The translations under genes and the position numbers were made by a program. Shown here one piece after another: positions 47,422 to 56,784 of a DNA stretch of 64,000 bases (its first letter is position 1; every line of letters begins with the position of its first letter). The notes under the pieces were generated by a model. That model was not told the origin of the DNA. It did not search any database and saw nothing but the letters and a program-made list of their open reading frames with translations. The DNA is from Thalassococcus arenae (lineage in GTDB: Bacteria > Pseudomonadota > Alphaproteobacteria > Rhodobacterales > Rhodobacteraceae): the NCBI RefSeq assembly GCF_019104745.1, contig NZ_JAHRWL010000002.1, positions 124,001 to 188,000 of the forward strand. The letters run 5' to 3'.

Positions 47422-47931
47422 ATGAAGCCCGTCATCTACCCGGTCCTGATGTTCCTTGCGCTGTCCGGCTGTGCCGATGGCCTGTTTCGACCCGCAACCA
47501 CCGCGACCCCCGATGCCGCGGCCCTGCCGGATCAGACGCGCCCGCAGGCTCGTCCGGCGGATGCCACGGCAGTCGCCGCAAGGCGCCCGCCGACGGGTGC
47601 GCGGACGGCCGAGGATTTCGACACCACCACAACCGCCGAACGGGCCGAGGCCGCCGCGGCTCCGCAGCCGGCCGGCGAACGCCGCCTGGGCGATACGGTT
47701 GCCTCGCTGGGTGATGTGGCCCGGCCGGGATTCTGGCTGGAGACGCCGCTGGTGACCAAGACCCAGAAGGGTCGGATCGTCTATGCCGCGACAGGCCAAT
47801 CGGCGCAGGTCGACCTCATCCCGATCGATGGCCCGGCAACGGCGGGCAGCCGGATCTCGCTGGCGGCGATGCGGCTGGTGGGCGCGCCGCTGACCGATCT
47901 GCCCACGCTCGAGGTCTATGCCGGCGGCTGA
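47422..47931 (+). CDS. Hypothetical lipoprotein
   Basis: A 169-residue protein with a short signal and lipobox ([17 protein letters not shown], Cys17). A low-complexity Ala/Thr/Pro/Arg-rich region (about 20-85) is followed by a compact C-terminal domain with [22 protein letters not shown] and [14 protein letters not shown]. The protein is likely anchored in the outer membrane. I recognise no functional family. It is divergent from moaA by 85 bases; its 3' end overlaps the convergent AlkD-like gene by 16 bases. Confidence 0.75.
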   Translation: MKPVIYPVLMFLALSGCADGLFRPATTATPDAAALPDQTRPQARPADATAVAARRPPTGARTAEDFDTTTTAERAEAAAAPQPAGERRLGDTVASLGDVARPGFWLETPLVTKTQKGRIVYAATGQSAQVDLIPIDGPATAGSRISLAAMRLVGAPLTDLPTLEVYAGG

Positions 47932-48608
47932 TCGGGCAGGTATTTCGCCGCGTCCTTGCGGGCAAAGGCCTTCATCCCCGGTCCATGGATGTCGAGGAAC
48001 GCGCGCACGCGTTCGGCGTCGTGTTTCGACAGTTCCCGCAACCACCAGGCGATGGATTTCTGGATAAACCAGTCGCGGTCGGGCACATAGGACGCCGCCC
48101 AGCCCAGGATCCGGTCGCGGATCGCAAGGTCTTGATCGGACGGGAAATTCTGCTTTGTCCAGGGCAGGGTCATGACCAGAGCGGCGCGGCGGGTCCACAT
48201 CTGCGGGCTGGTGGTCCAGGTCTCGACCGTGTCGAGACGCGACGGGTCGGCCTGCAATCGCCGCGCGCCTGCGGAACAGGCGTGATCGGCGATCGCCCAG
48301 GCGTCGAAATCCGGCACCCAGGACAGGATCAGCGCCCAGACCGCGTCGTCAGGCCGGATGCGCGCCTGGGTCAGCAGCTTGGCCGCGGCGATGCGCGCCT
48401 CGTGGATGTCGGTCTGCCACAGTGCATCGGCCAGCGTGATCCGGTCGTCGAGCGACAGCGTCTTGCGCCAGGCCGCCGTGAGGTCGTTGATCGCCGGGTT
48501 CGGCGTGCCAAGATAGACCCGCGGCGCCTTGTGATAGGCCGCCGAACCTTCGGCCCGGCCGGGTTCGGCGCGGGCGCGCAACGCGTCCAGTGCGGCCTCC
48601 GGGGTCAT
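47916..48608 (-). CDS. DNA alkylation repair protein (AlkD-like HEAT repeat)
   Basis: A 230-residue all-helical protein of the AlkD-type DNA glycosylase family, which removes alkylated purines. Landmarks are YLGTPNPAINDLTAAWRKTL, ADALWQTDIHEARIAAAKLL, WVPDFDAWAIADHACSAGARRL, WTRRAALVMTLPWTKQ and WFIQKSIAWWLRELSKHDAERVRAFL, each a HEAT-like helical pair. The catalytic-site Trp/Asp residues seem present in DFDAW. It overlaps the glmS stop by four bases (ATGA), so it is co-translated with glmU-glmS. Confidence 0.83.
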   Translation of the reverse strand: MTPEAALDALRARAEPGRAEGSAAYHKAPRVYLGTPNPAINDLTAAWRKTLSLDDRITLADALWQTDIHEARIAAAKLLTQARIRPDDAVWALILSWVPDFDAWAIADHACSAGARRLQADPSRLDTVETWTTSPQMWTRRAALVMTLPWTKQNFPSDQDLAIRDRILGWAASYVPDRDWFIQKSIAWWLRELSKHDAERVRAFLDIHGPGMKAFARKDAAKYLPDQPPA

Positions 48609-50422
48609 TCCACCGTCACGGACTTGGCCAGGTTGCGCGGCTGATCGACATCGGTGCCCTTGGCGATGGCGGCGTGGTAGGCCAGCAATTGCGCGGGCAG
48701 GGCATAGAGCAGCGGCGCCAGCGTTTCCGACACCTCGGGCATGCGGATCACCTGCCAGACATCGCCGCCGGCCTCCTGCGCACCCGCCGCATCGGTGATC
48801 AGGCAGACCTTGCCGCCGCGGGCCATGACTTCCTGCATGTTCGACACGGTCTTTTCGAACAGCGAATCCCGCGGCGCCATGACGATCACCGGGACGGATT
48901 TGTCGATCAGCGCGATGGGGCCGTGCTTGAGTTCGCCCGAGGCATAGGCCTCGGCGTGGATATAGCTGATTTCCTTGAGTTTCAGCGCGCCTTCCAGGGC
49001 CAGCGGGTACATCAGGCCGCGGCCCAGGAACAGCACGTCGCGGGCTTCGGCGATCTTCTGGGCGGCTTGTGCGATGACCCCGTCGCGATCCAGCGCCGCG
49101 TTGAACAGCCCTGGCATGCCGCGCAGGTCATCCAGCATGCCCGCCAGTGCGGCATCGTCCATCCGGCCGCGCGCGTGGGCGGCCTTGAGCGCCAAAAGCA
49201 ACAGGACGTTGAGCTGACAGGTAAAGGCCTTGGTCGAGGCGACACCGACCTCGACCCCGGCATGGATCGGCAGAGCGATATCGCTTTCACGGGCGATGGA
49301 GCTTTCGGGCACGTTGACCACCGAAATGATCCGGTCGGCCTTGTCCCGGCAATAGCGCAAAGCGGCCAGCGTGTCGGCGGTTTCGCCCGACTGACTGACG
49401 AACAGCGCGACCGTCCCGGACGGGATGGGCGGCTCGCGATAGCGGAATTCGCTGGCGATATCGACCTCGACGGGCAATCCGGCGAGTTTCTCGAACCAGT
49501 ATTTCGCGGTGAGACAAGCGTAAAAGGCGGTTCCGCAAGCCACCATGACCAGCCGGTCGATCTTGTTGAAGTCCAGTCCCTCGACGGGCAGGGCGATGGT
49601 GTCGCGGTTGAGATAGGCGCGCAGGGCGTTCGACAGGACGCCGGGTTGTTCCGCGATTTCCTTGGCCATGAAGTGCTTGTAGCCGCCCTTGTCGATACGG
49701 GCGCTTTCCAGACGGATCTCGCGAATTTCACGATTGGCCAGCTTGCCGGCCTGGTCGCGGATCTCGGCGCCGGCCCGGGTCACCACGGCGCGGTCGCCCT
49801 CTTCGAGATAGGTGATCCGGTTGGTCAAGGGCGCCAGTGCGATGGCGTCGGAGCCGACATACATCTCGCCGTCGCCATGGCCGATGGCCAGCGGGCTGCC
49901 CTTGCGGGCGGCGATCAGAAGATCTGCTTCGCCATCGAACAGGAAGACCAGCGCGAATGCGCCCTTGAGCGCGTCGATCGTCGCCACGGCGGCGTCGACC
50001 GGTGTCTTGCCCTGGTCAAGATGGTGCTGACACAGCAGGGCGACGGTTTCGGTGTCGGTTTCGGTTTCCGGGCGGATGCCGTGGCCGGCCAGTTCGGCGC
50101 GCAGTTCCTTGTAGTTCTCGATGATCCCGTTATGCACCACGGCGACCCGTCCGGCGCGATGCGGATGGGCGTTGCCGGTGGTCGGCGCACCATGGGTCGC
50201 CCAGCGGGTATGCCCGATCCCGGACTTGCCGGGGAGCGGGTCGTGGACCAGCAGGTCCGACAGGTTGACCAGCTTGCCGACGGCGCGGCGGCGGTCCAGT
50301 TGGCCGTTGTTGACCGTCGCGATCCCGGCGCTGTCATAGCCGCGATATTCCAGCCTGCGCAGCGCTTCGACCAGGATCGGGGCGACTTCGTGGTCCCCCA
50401 GGACACCAACAATACCGCACAT
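48605..50422 (-). CDS. glmS: Glutamine-fructose-6-phosphate aminotransferase
   Basis: Makes glucosamine-6-phosphate from fructose-6-phosphate and glutamine, the entry to peptidoglycan and lipid A sugars. It is 605 residues. The catalytic Cys is residue 2 (MCGIVGVLG) and the glutaminase domain spans about 2-230 (GHTRWATHG). Two SIS domains follow with VACGTAFYACLTAKYWFE, SQSGETADT and the C-terminal KSVTVE. Its ATG overlaps the glmU stop by one base (TAATG). No ribozyme-like sequence can fit upstream, since glmU abuts. Confidence 0.97.
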   Translation of the reverse strand: MCGIVGVLGDHEVAPILVEALRRLEYRGYDSAGIATVNNGQLDRRRAVGKLVNLSDLLVHDPLPGKSGIGHTRWATHGAPTTGNAHPHRAGRVAVVHNGIIENYKELRAELAGHGIRPETETDTETVALLCQHHLDQGKTPVDAAVATIDALKGAFALVFLFDGEADLLIAARKGSPLAIGHGDGEMYVGSDAIALAPLTNRITYLEEGDRAVVTRAGAEIRDQAGKLANREIREIRLESARIDKGGYKHFMAKEIAEQPGVLSNALRAYLNRDTIALPVEGLDFNKIDRLVMVACGTAFYACLTAKYWFEKLAGLPVEVDIASEFRYREPPIPSGTVALFVSQSGETADTLAALRYCRDKADRIISVVNVPESSIARESDIALPIHAGVEVGVASTKAFTCQLNVLLLLALKAAHARGRMDDAALAGMLDDLRGMPGLFNAALDRDGVIAQAAQKIAEARDVLFLGRGLMYPLALEGALKLKEISYIHAEAYASGELKHGPIALIDKSVPVIVMAPRDSLFEKTVSNMQEVMARGGKVCLITDAAGAQEAGGDVWQVIRMPEVSETLAPLLYALPAQLLAYHAAIAKGTDVDQPRNLAKSVTVE

Positions 50423-51777
50423 TATTTTGCCTCTTTATCTTGTTTGGCCTTTTTGGCCTTTAACATTTCGAACATTTTCGCGGCCAGGCCCGGCCGGTTG
50501 GACTGTTTGACCCGGGACAGGGCCAGCGCACCTGCTGGCACGTCCTCGGTGATGGTCGACCCCGAGCCTGTCATTGCGCCGTCGCCCAGCGACACCGGCG
50601 CCACCAGCATCGTGTTCGAGCCGATGAAGGCGCGCTTGCCGATCACCGTGCGATGCTTGAACACGCCGTCGTAATTGCAGGTGATGGTGCCTGCGCCGAC
50701 ATTGGTGCGCTCGCCGATCTCGGCATCGCCGACATAGCTCAGGTGGTTGACCTTGACGCCTTCGTCCAGACGGGCGTTCTTGATCTCGCAGAAATTGCCG
50801 ACGTGAACGTCCTCGGCCAGCTCCGCTCCGGGACGCAGGCGGGCAAAGGGGCCGACGATCGCACCGCGGCTGACATGGGCGCCCTCGATGTGGGAAAAGG
50901 AGCGGATCCGCGCGCCGGTCTCGATGGTCACGCCCGGCCCGAAGACGATGTTGGGCTCAAGCATCGCATCGCGCCCGATCACCGTATCCCAGGCCAGGAA
51001 CACCGTGTCGGGCGCCTGCAGCGTGACGCCGTTTTCCATCAATGCGGACCGGGCGCGAGCCTGGAAGGCCGCCTCGGCGCCGGCGAGTTCCGCGCGCGAA
51101 TTGACGCCCAGCGTCTCGGTTTCGTCGCAGCGCACCGCGGTGGCCGTCAGGCCGCGGTCCCGGGCGATCGCTATGATGTCGGTCAGATAGTATTCCTGCG
51201 CGGCATTTTCGTTTCCGACAGCGTCGACCAGATCGAATAGCGTCTTTGCTTCTGCAGCGATTACACCTGAGTTACAGAAGGTTATCGCCCGTTCTTCATC
51301 CGTCGCGTCCTTGAATTCGACGATCCTTTCCAGCGTGTCGTCCTGCATCACCAGCCGGCCGTAGCGCCCCGGATCGGCGGCATCGAATCCCAGAACGACG
51401 ATGTCATGCGTCCTGCGCGCCTCGGCCATCGCCTGCAGCGTTTCGGGCCGGATGAACGGCGTATCGCCATACAGAACCAGCGCGTCGCCGTCGAAATCCG
51501 ACAGGGCGGGCCGTGCCCTGGCCACAGCATGGGCGGTGCCGAGCTGCTCGGCCTGGATGACCACTTGCGCGTCGGGATCGAAATCCTGCGCAGCGGCCTT
51601 GACCGCTTCGGCCTCGTGACCGGCGACCACGACCGTCGCCGACGGCTCCAACACCTGCCCCGCGCGCATCGCATGCCAAAGCATCGGTGCTTGGGCAATC
51701 GGGTGCAAAACCTTGGGCAGATCGGATTCCATGCGCGTGCCCTTGCCTGCGGCAAGGATGATCAGGGCGATGCTCAT
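50422..51777 (-). CDS. glmU: Bifunctional GlcN-1-P acetyltransferase / GlcNAc-1-P uridyltransferase
   Basis: Makes UDP-GlcNAc, the substrate of MurA, MurG and LpxA. It is 451 residues. The N-terminal uridyltransferase domain has LAAGKGTRMESDLPKVLHP (8-26); the C-terminal left-handed beta-helix (about 250-420) has many hexapeptide repeats and KKSVIG-like VNHLSYVGDAEIGERTNVGAGTITCNYDG. It is the first gene of glmU-glmS-alkD. It is divergent from the HAD phosphatase by 107 bases, a gap that must hold its promoter. Confidence 0.97.
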   Translation of the reverse strand: MSIALIILAAGKGTRMESDLPKVLHPIAQAPMLWHAMRAGQVLEPSATVVVAGHEAEAVKAAAQDFDPDAQVVIQAEQLGTAHAVARARPALSDFDGDALVLYGDTPFIRPETLQAMAEARRTHDIVVLGFDAADPGRYGRLVMQDDTLERIVEFKDATDEERAITFCNSGVIAAEAKTLFDLVDAVGNENAAQEYYLTDIIAIARDRGLTATAVRCDETETLGVNSRAELAGAEAAFQARARSALMENGVTLQAPDTVFLAWDTVIGRDAMLEPNIVFGPGVTIETGARIRSFSHIEGAHVSRGAIVGPFARLRPGAELAEDVHVGNFCEIKNARLDEGVKVNHLSYVGDAEIGERTNVGAGTITCNYDGVFKHRTVIGKRAFIGSNTMLVAPVSLGDGAMTGSGSTITEDVPAGALALSRVKQSNRPGLAAKMFEMLKAKKAKQDKEAK

Positions 51778-51884
51778 GGCCTCATGCCTTTTTTGTTTAC
51801 CGGTTGCGCCCGTTTTATCGGTCTGGCAGGGCAGGGCAAGCGCCGTTCACTCACGGTGCGTTGCGAGTTGTGACAGGAGCGGCG

Positions 51885-52547
51885 ATGCGCTGTGTGATCT
51901 TTGACCTCGACGGCACGCTGGCCGATACCAGCGGCGATCTGATCGCCGCGGCCAATCACTGCTTTGACCGGATGGGCGTTGCGGAACGGCTGGATCCTGT
52001 GACCGATGCCGCCACCGCCTTTCGCGGCGGAAGGGCGATGCTGCGTCTGGGTCTGGGACGGATGGGCGCGGTATCAGAGGATGAGGTGGATCGCTGGTAT
52101 CCGGAATTGCTGCGCGCCTATGGCGAAGCGATTGACACCCATACGCGTCTGTATCCGGGCGCCGTCGACGCGGTCGAGGCGTTGCGGCGCGCCGGGTATG
52201 CGGTGGGCATCTGCACCAACAAGCCCGAGGGTCTGGCCGAAACGCTGACCGCGCGTCTGGGCGTGCGCGGGTTGTTCGCCTCTCTGGTGGGGGCCGACAC
52301 GTTGCCGACGCGCAAGCCCGATGTCGCGCCCTACTGGGCGGCGGTGGACGGAGCCGGTGGGCGGCGCGACGCGTCGCTGATCGTCGGCGACACCGAAACC
52401 GACCGCAAAACCGCACGCGCCGCGGCGCGCCCCTGCATCCTGGTGACGTTCGGGCCGGATGGCGACGCGGTGCGCGGGCTCGACCCTGAGGGCGTGATCG
52501 GCCATTTCGGCGATCTCGGCAACGAGGTGGCCCGGCTGATCGGCTAG
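51885..52547 (+). CDS. HAD-superfamily phosphatase, phosphoglycolate phosphatase-like
   Basis: A 220-residue haloacid-dehalogenase phosphatase. Motif I is DLDGTLADT with nucleophile Asp7 and Asp9; motif II Thr lies in GICTNKP; motif III Lys and motif IV Asp pair are in RKPDVAPY and LIVGDTETDRKTA. The cap region fits Gph/PGMB-type enzymes. Substrate is likely a small phosphoester such as 2-phosphoglycolate, unproven. ATG 51885 follows GACAGGAGCGGCG. The next gene starts 52 bases later. Confidence 0.85.
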   Translation: MRCVIFDLDGTLADTSGDLIAAANHCFDRMGVAERLDPVTDAATAFRGGRAMLRLGLGRMGAVSEDEVDRWYPELLRAYGEAIDTHTRLYPGAVDAVEALRRAGYAVGICTNKPEGLAETLTARLGVRGLFASLVGADTLPTRKPDVAPYWAAVDGAGGRRDASLIVGDTETDRKTARAAARPCILVTFGPDGDAVRGLDPEGVIGHFGDLGNEVARLIG

Positions 52548-52599
52548 GGCGATGCGCCCAGCGATTGACCGGCGCGCCGACCCGCGCCATCAAGGGGGC

Positions 52600-53793
52600 A
52601 TGAGCGAGATATTCAAAGGCAGTTTCACCCAGCAAGAACCGATCCCCGACGAGGCGATCGAGGCGGCCTTGACGGTTTTGCGCACTGGCCGGTTGCACCG
52701 CTACAACACCGCCGCCGGCGAGGCGGGCGAAGTGGCGCTGCTCGAGCAGGAATTCGGCGCCTTTACCGGGGCCAAATACTGCCTGGCGGTGGCCTCGGGC
52801 GGCTACGCCCTGGGCTGCGCGCTGCGGGCGGTGGGGGTAGGGCCGGGCGATCCGGTGCTGACTAACGCCTTTACCCTCGCGCCGGTGCCGGGGTCCATCG
52901 CCTCGGTGGGCGCGCGACCGGTCTTTGTCGGCGTGACGGAAAACCTGGTCATCGACCTTGACGATCTGCAAGCCAAGTCTGCCGAGGCCAAGGTTCTGCT
53001 GCTCAGCCACATGCGCGGCCATCTGTGCGACATGGACCGCCTGATGGCGATCTGCGACGCCGCCGGGATCACGGTCATCGAGGATTGCGCGCACACGATG
53101 GGTGCCACCTGGAACGGTGTGCCATCGGGGCGTCACGGCGCCGTGGGTTGCTATTCCACCCAGACCTACAAGCACATCAACTCGGGCGAGGGCGGTTTTC
53201 TCGTCACCGATGACGAAGAGATCGCGGCGCGGGCGGTGATGCTGTCCGGGTCCTACATGCTTTACGAACGTCACTTGGCCGCGCCGGGGCCCGAGGTGTT
53301 CGAGCGGGTGAAATACGTCACGCCGAACGTGTCGGGCCGCATGGACCATCTGCGCGCGGCGATCCTGCGCCCGCAATTGCGCGCGCTGAACAGCCAGGCG
53401 GACGCCTGGAACGCGCGATATTCGGTGGTCGAGGACGGCCTGCGCGGCACGCCGGGCCTGACCCTGGTGGAGCGCGACCCGCGTGGGCGTTTTGTCGGTT
53501 CGTCCTTCCAGTTCCTGCTGCTCGACTGGGCGGCGGAACGGGTCGCCGATGTGGTGGCGCGCTGCGCGGCGCGTGGGGTCGAATTGAAATGGTTCGGTGG
53601 CGCCGAGCCCAAGGGGTTCACGTCGCGCTACGACAGTTGGCGCTATGCCGAAAGCGCGCCGATGCCGGCTTCGGACCGGATCCTGGCGGGCATTCTCGAC
53701 ATGCGGCTGCCGTTGACCTTCAGCGTGGACGATTGCGCGCTCATTGCCCGGATCGTCCGGTCCGAGGTTTCGGCGGTGTTCCAGTCGGCCTGA
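52600..53793 (+). CDS. DegT/DnrJ/EryC1/StrS-family PLP aminotransferase
   Basis: A 397-residue fold-type I aminotransferase usually acting on nucleotide-activated keto-sugars or related substrates. The PLP Lys is K191 in TYKHINSGEGGF; VIEDCAHTMGATWNG holds the Asp that binds the pyridine nitrogen. SGGYALGCALRAVGVGPGD and LLSHMRGHLCDM are family segments. SD AAGGGGG precedes ATG 52600. No sugar dehydratase or glycosyltransferase gene is near, so the substrate is unclear; the upstream HAD gene may be in the same unit. Confidence 0.82.
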   Translation: MSEIFKGSFTQQEPIPDEAIEAALTVLRTGRLHRYNTAAGEAGEVALLEQEFGAFTGAKYCLAVASGGYALGCALRAVGVGPGDPVLTNAFTLAPVPGSIASVGARPVFVGVTENLVIDLDDLQAKSAEAKVLLLSHMRGHLCDMDRLMAICDAAGITVIEDCAHTMGATWNGVPSGRHGAVGCYSTQTYKHINSGEGGFLVTDDEEIAARAVMLSGSYMLYERHLAAPGPEVFERVKYVTPNVSGRMDHLRAAILRPQLRALNSQADAWNARYSVVEDGLRGTPGLTLVERDPRGRFVGSSFQFLLLDWAAERVADVVARCAARGVELKWFGGAEPKGFTSRYDSWRYAESAPMPASDRILAGILDMRLPLTFSVDDCALIARIVRSEVSAVFQSA

Positions 53794-53824
53794 GCGCCCG
53801 GCCGGCCGCCTGCCGCCTTGCAGA

Positions 53825-53853
53825 TTGACGCGAGGCACGTGCAGGCGTATATC
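53825..53853 (+). promoter_or_regulatory. Promoter of the leucine catabolic (liu) operon
   Basis: TTGACG (53825-53830) and TATATC (53848-53853) are separated by exactly 17 bases, a good sigma-70 promoter, with liuA ATG 36 bases after the -10. Confidence 0.65.
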
Positions 53854-53867
53854 TGAACGGGTGTTCA
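53854..53867 (+). promoter_or_regulatory. Palindromic operator candidate at the liu transcription start
   Basis: TGAAC-GGGT-GTTCA immediately follows the -10 element and would cover the start point. The arms match TetR-family style operators. A MerR-type LiuR site was looked for and not seen. Confidence 0.45.
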
Positions 53868-53888
53868 ATAAATCGGGAGGCGTTGGGC

Positions 53889-55052
53889 ATGTTCCTAGGA
53901 TCAATGGGATTCGATCTGGGCGAGGACGTCGAGGCGCTGCGCGAGGCGGTGCATCGCTGGGCGCAGGAGCGGGTCAAGCCGATGGCGGCGCAGATCGACC
54001 GTGACAACGTCTTTCCGCATGCACTGTGGCGCGAGATGGGCGATCTGGGCCTTCTGGGGATCACCGTGGACGAGGCATATGGCGGCTCGGGCATGGGTTA
54101 TCTCGCCCACACCGTCGCGGTCGAGGAAGTGGCCCGGGCCAGCGCTTCGGTCAGCCTGTCCTATGGCGCGCATTCCAACCTTTGCGTCAACCAGATCAAG
54201 CTGAACGGAACCGAAGACCAGAAGCGCAAATACCTGCCCGGCCTGATTTCGGGCGAACATGTGGGCGCGCTGGCCATGTCCGAACCGTCGGCCGGGTCGG
54301 ACGTCGTATCGATGAAGTTGCGCGCGGACAAGCGCAACGACCGCTTTGTGCTGAACGGCAACAAATACTGGATCACCAACGGCCCCGATGCCGACACGCT
54401 GGTGGTCTATGCCAAGACCGACCCGGAGGCCGGTTCCAAGGGCATCACCGCTTTCCTGATCGAAAAGGCGATGAAGGGGTTCTCGACCTCTCCGCATTTC
54501 GACAAGCTGGGCATGCGCGGATCGAACACCGCCGAGCTGATCTTCGACGATGTCGAGGTGCCGTTCGAGAATGTCCTGGGCGAGGAAGGCAAGGGCGTCG
54601 CCGTGCTGATGTCGGGGCTGGACTACGAGCGCGTGGTTCTGGCGGGCATCGGCCTGGGTATCATGGCCGCCTGCATGGACGAGGTCATGCCCTATCTGAA
54701 GGAACGCAAGCAGTTCGGCCGCCCGATCGGGGAGTTCCAGCTGATGCAGGGCAAGATCGCCGACATGTATACCGCGATGAATTCCGCCCGTGCCTATGTC
54801 TATGCGGTGGCCAAGGCCTGCGACCGGGGCGACGTGACCCGGCAGGACGCGGCGGCCTGCTGCCTTTACGCCTCGGAAGAGGCGATGAAACAGGCGCATC
54901 AGGCGGTGCAGGCGCTTGGCGGGGCCGGGTTCCTGTCGGACGCGCCGGTATCGCGGCTGTTCCGCGACGCCAAGCTGATGGAGATCGGCGCCGGCACCTC
55001 GGAAATCCGGCGGATGCTGGTGGGGCGCGAGCTGATGGCACAGGTGGGCTGA
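53889..55052 (+). CDS. liuA: Isovaleryl-CoA dehydrogenase
   Basis: FAD enzyme oxidising isovaleryl-CoA to 3-methylcrotonyl-CoA in leucine breakdown. It is 387 residues with the acyl-CoA dehydrogenase fold. [17 protein letters not shown] and [17 protein letters not shown] are family regions; the catalytic Glu in the isovaleryl position is E247 in [11 protein letters not shown], a placement specific to this enzyme. [16 protein letters not shown] ends the protein. ATG 53889 has SD GGGAGG at eight-base spacing. The stop shares bases with the next start (TGATG). Confidence 0.95.
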   Translation: MFLGSMGFDLGEDVEALREAVHRWAQERVKPMAAQIDRDNVFPHALWREMGDLGLLGITVDEAYGGSGMGYLAHTVAVEEVARASASVSLSYGAHSNLCVNQIKLNGTEDQKRKYLPGLISGEHVGALAMSEPSAGSDVVSMKLRADKRNDRFVLNGNKYWITNGPDADTLVVYAKTDPEAGSKGITAFLIEKAMKGFSTSPHFDKLGMRGSNTAELIFDDVEVPFENVLGEEGKGVAVLMSGLDYERVVLAGIGLGIMAACMDEVMPYLKERKQFGRPIGEFQLMQGKIADMYTAMNSARAYVYAVAKACDRGDVTRQDAAACCLYASEEAMKQAHQAVQALGGAGFLSDAPVSRLFRDAKLMEIGAGTSEIRRMLVGRELMAQVG

Positions 55053-55324
55053 TGCCACGCGAGGTGGTCATCGTCACCTCGGTGCTGGCTCTGGCCGCCG
55101 GAGCGCTTGGTCTGTGGCTGGGTCTGGCGCATCGCCCGCCGGACGAAGGTACGGTGATCGAGGCGGTTGCACGCGCCCATGTCGAACGGCACGGCGGCGC
55201 GCTGAGCGATTGCCTGGCGCGGGTCGGGCAGGGCGAAGTGTGGCTGGAAGTCACCTGCGCCGGCTTCGTCTACCGCGTCGATCGGCAGGGCCGCATCCTC
55301 GCCCCGCAGGAGCCGCGGACATGA
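55052..55324 (+). CDS. Small membrane-anchored protein in the liu operon
   Basis: A 90-residue protein with an N-terminal membrane helix (about 5-25, VVIVTSVLALAAGALGLWLG) and a soluble domain of about 60 residues containing two Cys (DCLARVG, VTCAGFVYRV). The sequence VWLEVTCAGFVYRVDRQGRIL suggests a small beta-rich domain facing the periplasm. No family is recognised. It is embedded with TGATG coupling to liuA and ATGA coupling to the next gene, which strongly supports that it is a real gene. Confidence 0.75.
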   Translation: MPREVVIVTSVLALAAGALGLWLGLAHRPPDEGTVIEAVARAHVERHGGALSDCLARVGQGEVWLEVTCAGFVYRVDRQGRILAPQEPRT

Positions 55325-56784
55325 ACATGGCGCAGCTTTGCCTCGACCATCCCGCCGACCGGGTCGCGATCGTCGACCTGACCGGCAAGGCGCGGCGCGA
55401 TGTGACGTTCGGCGTGCTGGCGGCGATGACGGACGGAATCGCGCGGGCGCTGCAGGCGCGGGTGCGCCCGGGGGATCGCGTCGGCGTGCTGCTCAGCCAG
55501 TCGCCCTGGTGCGCGGCGGCGCATCTCGCGGTCTGGAAGATCGGCGCGATTTCGGTGCCGTTGTTCAAGCTTTTCAAGCACGACGCGCTGGCCAGCCGGG
55601 TCGGCGATGCCGGCGCACAGATCGTGCTGACCGATGCCGAAGGCGCCGCGCTGCTGGGCGATCTGGCCGAGCCGTGGATCGCCGCCGAGATCGGCACCGA
55701 CGGCGCATCCGTACCGACGGCTGAGGCGGGACCGGATACGCCGGGCCTGCTGATCTACACCTCGGGCACCACCGGCAAGCCGAAGGGCGCGCTGCACGGT
55801 CATGGCGTTCTGGCGGGCCATCTGCCCGGGGTGGTTCTCAGCCACGATCACCTGGGCCAGCCGGGCGATTGCCTCTGGACGCCCGCGGACTGGGCCTGGA
55901 TCGGCGGGCTGCTGGACGTCATCATGCCGGGGCTCGCGCTTGGCGTGCCGGTGGTGGCGTCGCGGCTGGACAAGTTCACCACCGAGGACTGCCTGCGCGT
56001 CATCGCGACGGGCGGCGCGCGCAACGTGTTTTTCCCGCCCACCGCCCTGCGCATCCTCAAGGCCTCGGGCGCGGCCATTCCCGGTTTGCGCAGCGTCGCC
56101 AGCGGCGGCGAGCCGCTGGGTGCCGAGATGCTGGCCTGGGGGCGGCAGGCCATGGGCGTGACGATCAACGAATTCTATGGCCAGACCGAATGCAATGTCG
56201 TGGTGTCATCCTGCGCCGCCGATTTCGCGCCGCGCCCGGGCTGCATGGGCAAGCCGGTGCCGGGCTTCGACGTGCAGGTGATCGACGCCGCCGGGATGCC
56301 GACCGAGGGCGAGGGCGACATCGCGGTGCGCCAGGGTGCGCCGACGATGATGCTGGAATACTGGCGCAACCCGCAGGCCACGGCCCAGAAGTTCCGCGGC
56401 GACTGGCTGCTGACCGGCGATCGCGGCGTGCGCGAGGGCGATTTCATCCGCTTCGTCGGGCGCGAGGATGACGTGATCACCAGCGCGGGGTACCGCATCG
56501 GTCCGGCCGAGATCGAGGATTGCCTGCTGACCCATCCAGGCGTGGCAACGGTCGGCGTGGTGGGCAAGCCCGACGCGCTGCGCACCGAGATCGTCAAGGC
56601 CTATGTCGTGCGCAAGCCCGGGGTCGCGGTGACGGCAGAGGCGCTGCAGGCCTGGGTCAAGGACCGGCTCGCGGGCTATTCCTACCCGCGCGAGATCGCC
56701 TTTCTCGACGCCCTGCCGATGACCGTCACCGGCAAGGTCATTCGCAAGGAACTGAAACGCATGGCCGCAGAGGAGACCGCATGA
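55321..56784 (+). CDS. AMP-dependent acyl-CoA synthetase
   Basis: A 487-residue ANL-superfamily ligase that activates an acid to its CoA thioester via an acyl-AMP. The P-loop motif is [12 protein letters not shown] (near 145-156); [30 protein letters not shown] and the catalytic-Lys motif [11 protein letters not shown] near the C-terminus are present. Its length is shorter than acetoacetyl-CoA synthetases (about 650), so a short or medium-chain or branched acid is more likely; isovalerate or a leucine-derived acid is inference. Overlaps both neighbours by four bases. Confidence 0.9.
   Translation: MNMAQLCLDHPADRVAIVDLTGKARRDVTFGVLAAMTDGIARALQARVRPGDRVGVLLSQSPWCAAAHLAVWKIGAISVPLFKLFKHDALASRVGDAGAQIVLTDAEGAALLGDLAEPWIAAEIGTDGASVPTAEAGPDTPGLLIYTSGTTGKPKGALHGHGVLAGHLPGVVLSHDHLGQPGDCLWTPADWAWIGGLLDVIMPGLALGVPVVASRLDKFTTEDCLRVIATGGARNVFFPPTALRILKASGAAIPGLRSVASGGEPLGAEMLAWGRQAMGVTINEFYGQTECNVVVSSCAADFAPRPGCMGKPVPGFDVQVIDAAGMPTEGEGDIAVRQGAPTMMLEYWRNPQATAQKFRGDWLLTGDRGVREGDFIRFVGREDDVITSAGYRIGPAEIEDCLLTHPGVATVGVVGKPDALRTEIVKAYVVRKPGVAVTAEALQAWVKDRLAGYSYPREIAFLDALPMTVTGKVIRKELKRMAAEETA

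Noticed and set aside
50422-50500. A glmS ribozyme upstream of glmS
   Set aside because: glmS starts one base inside the glmU stop, leaving no leader; that ribozyme is also typical of Firmicutes.
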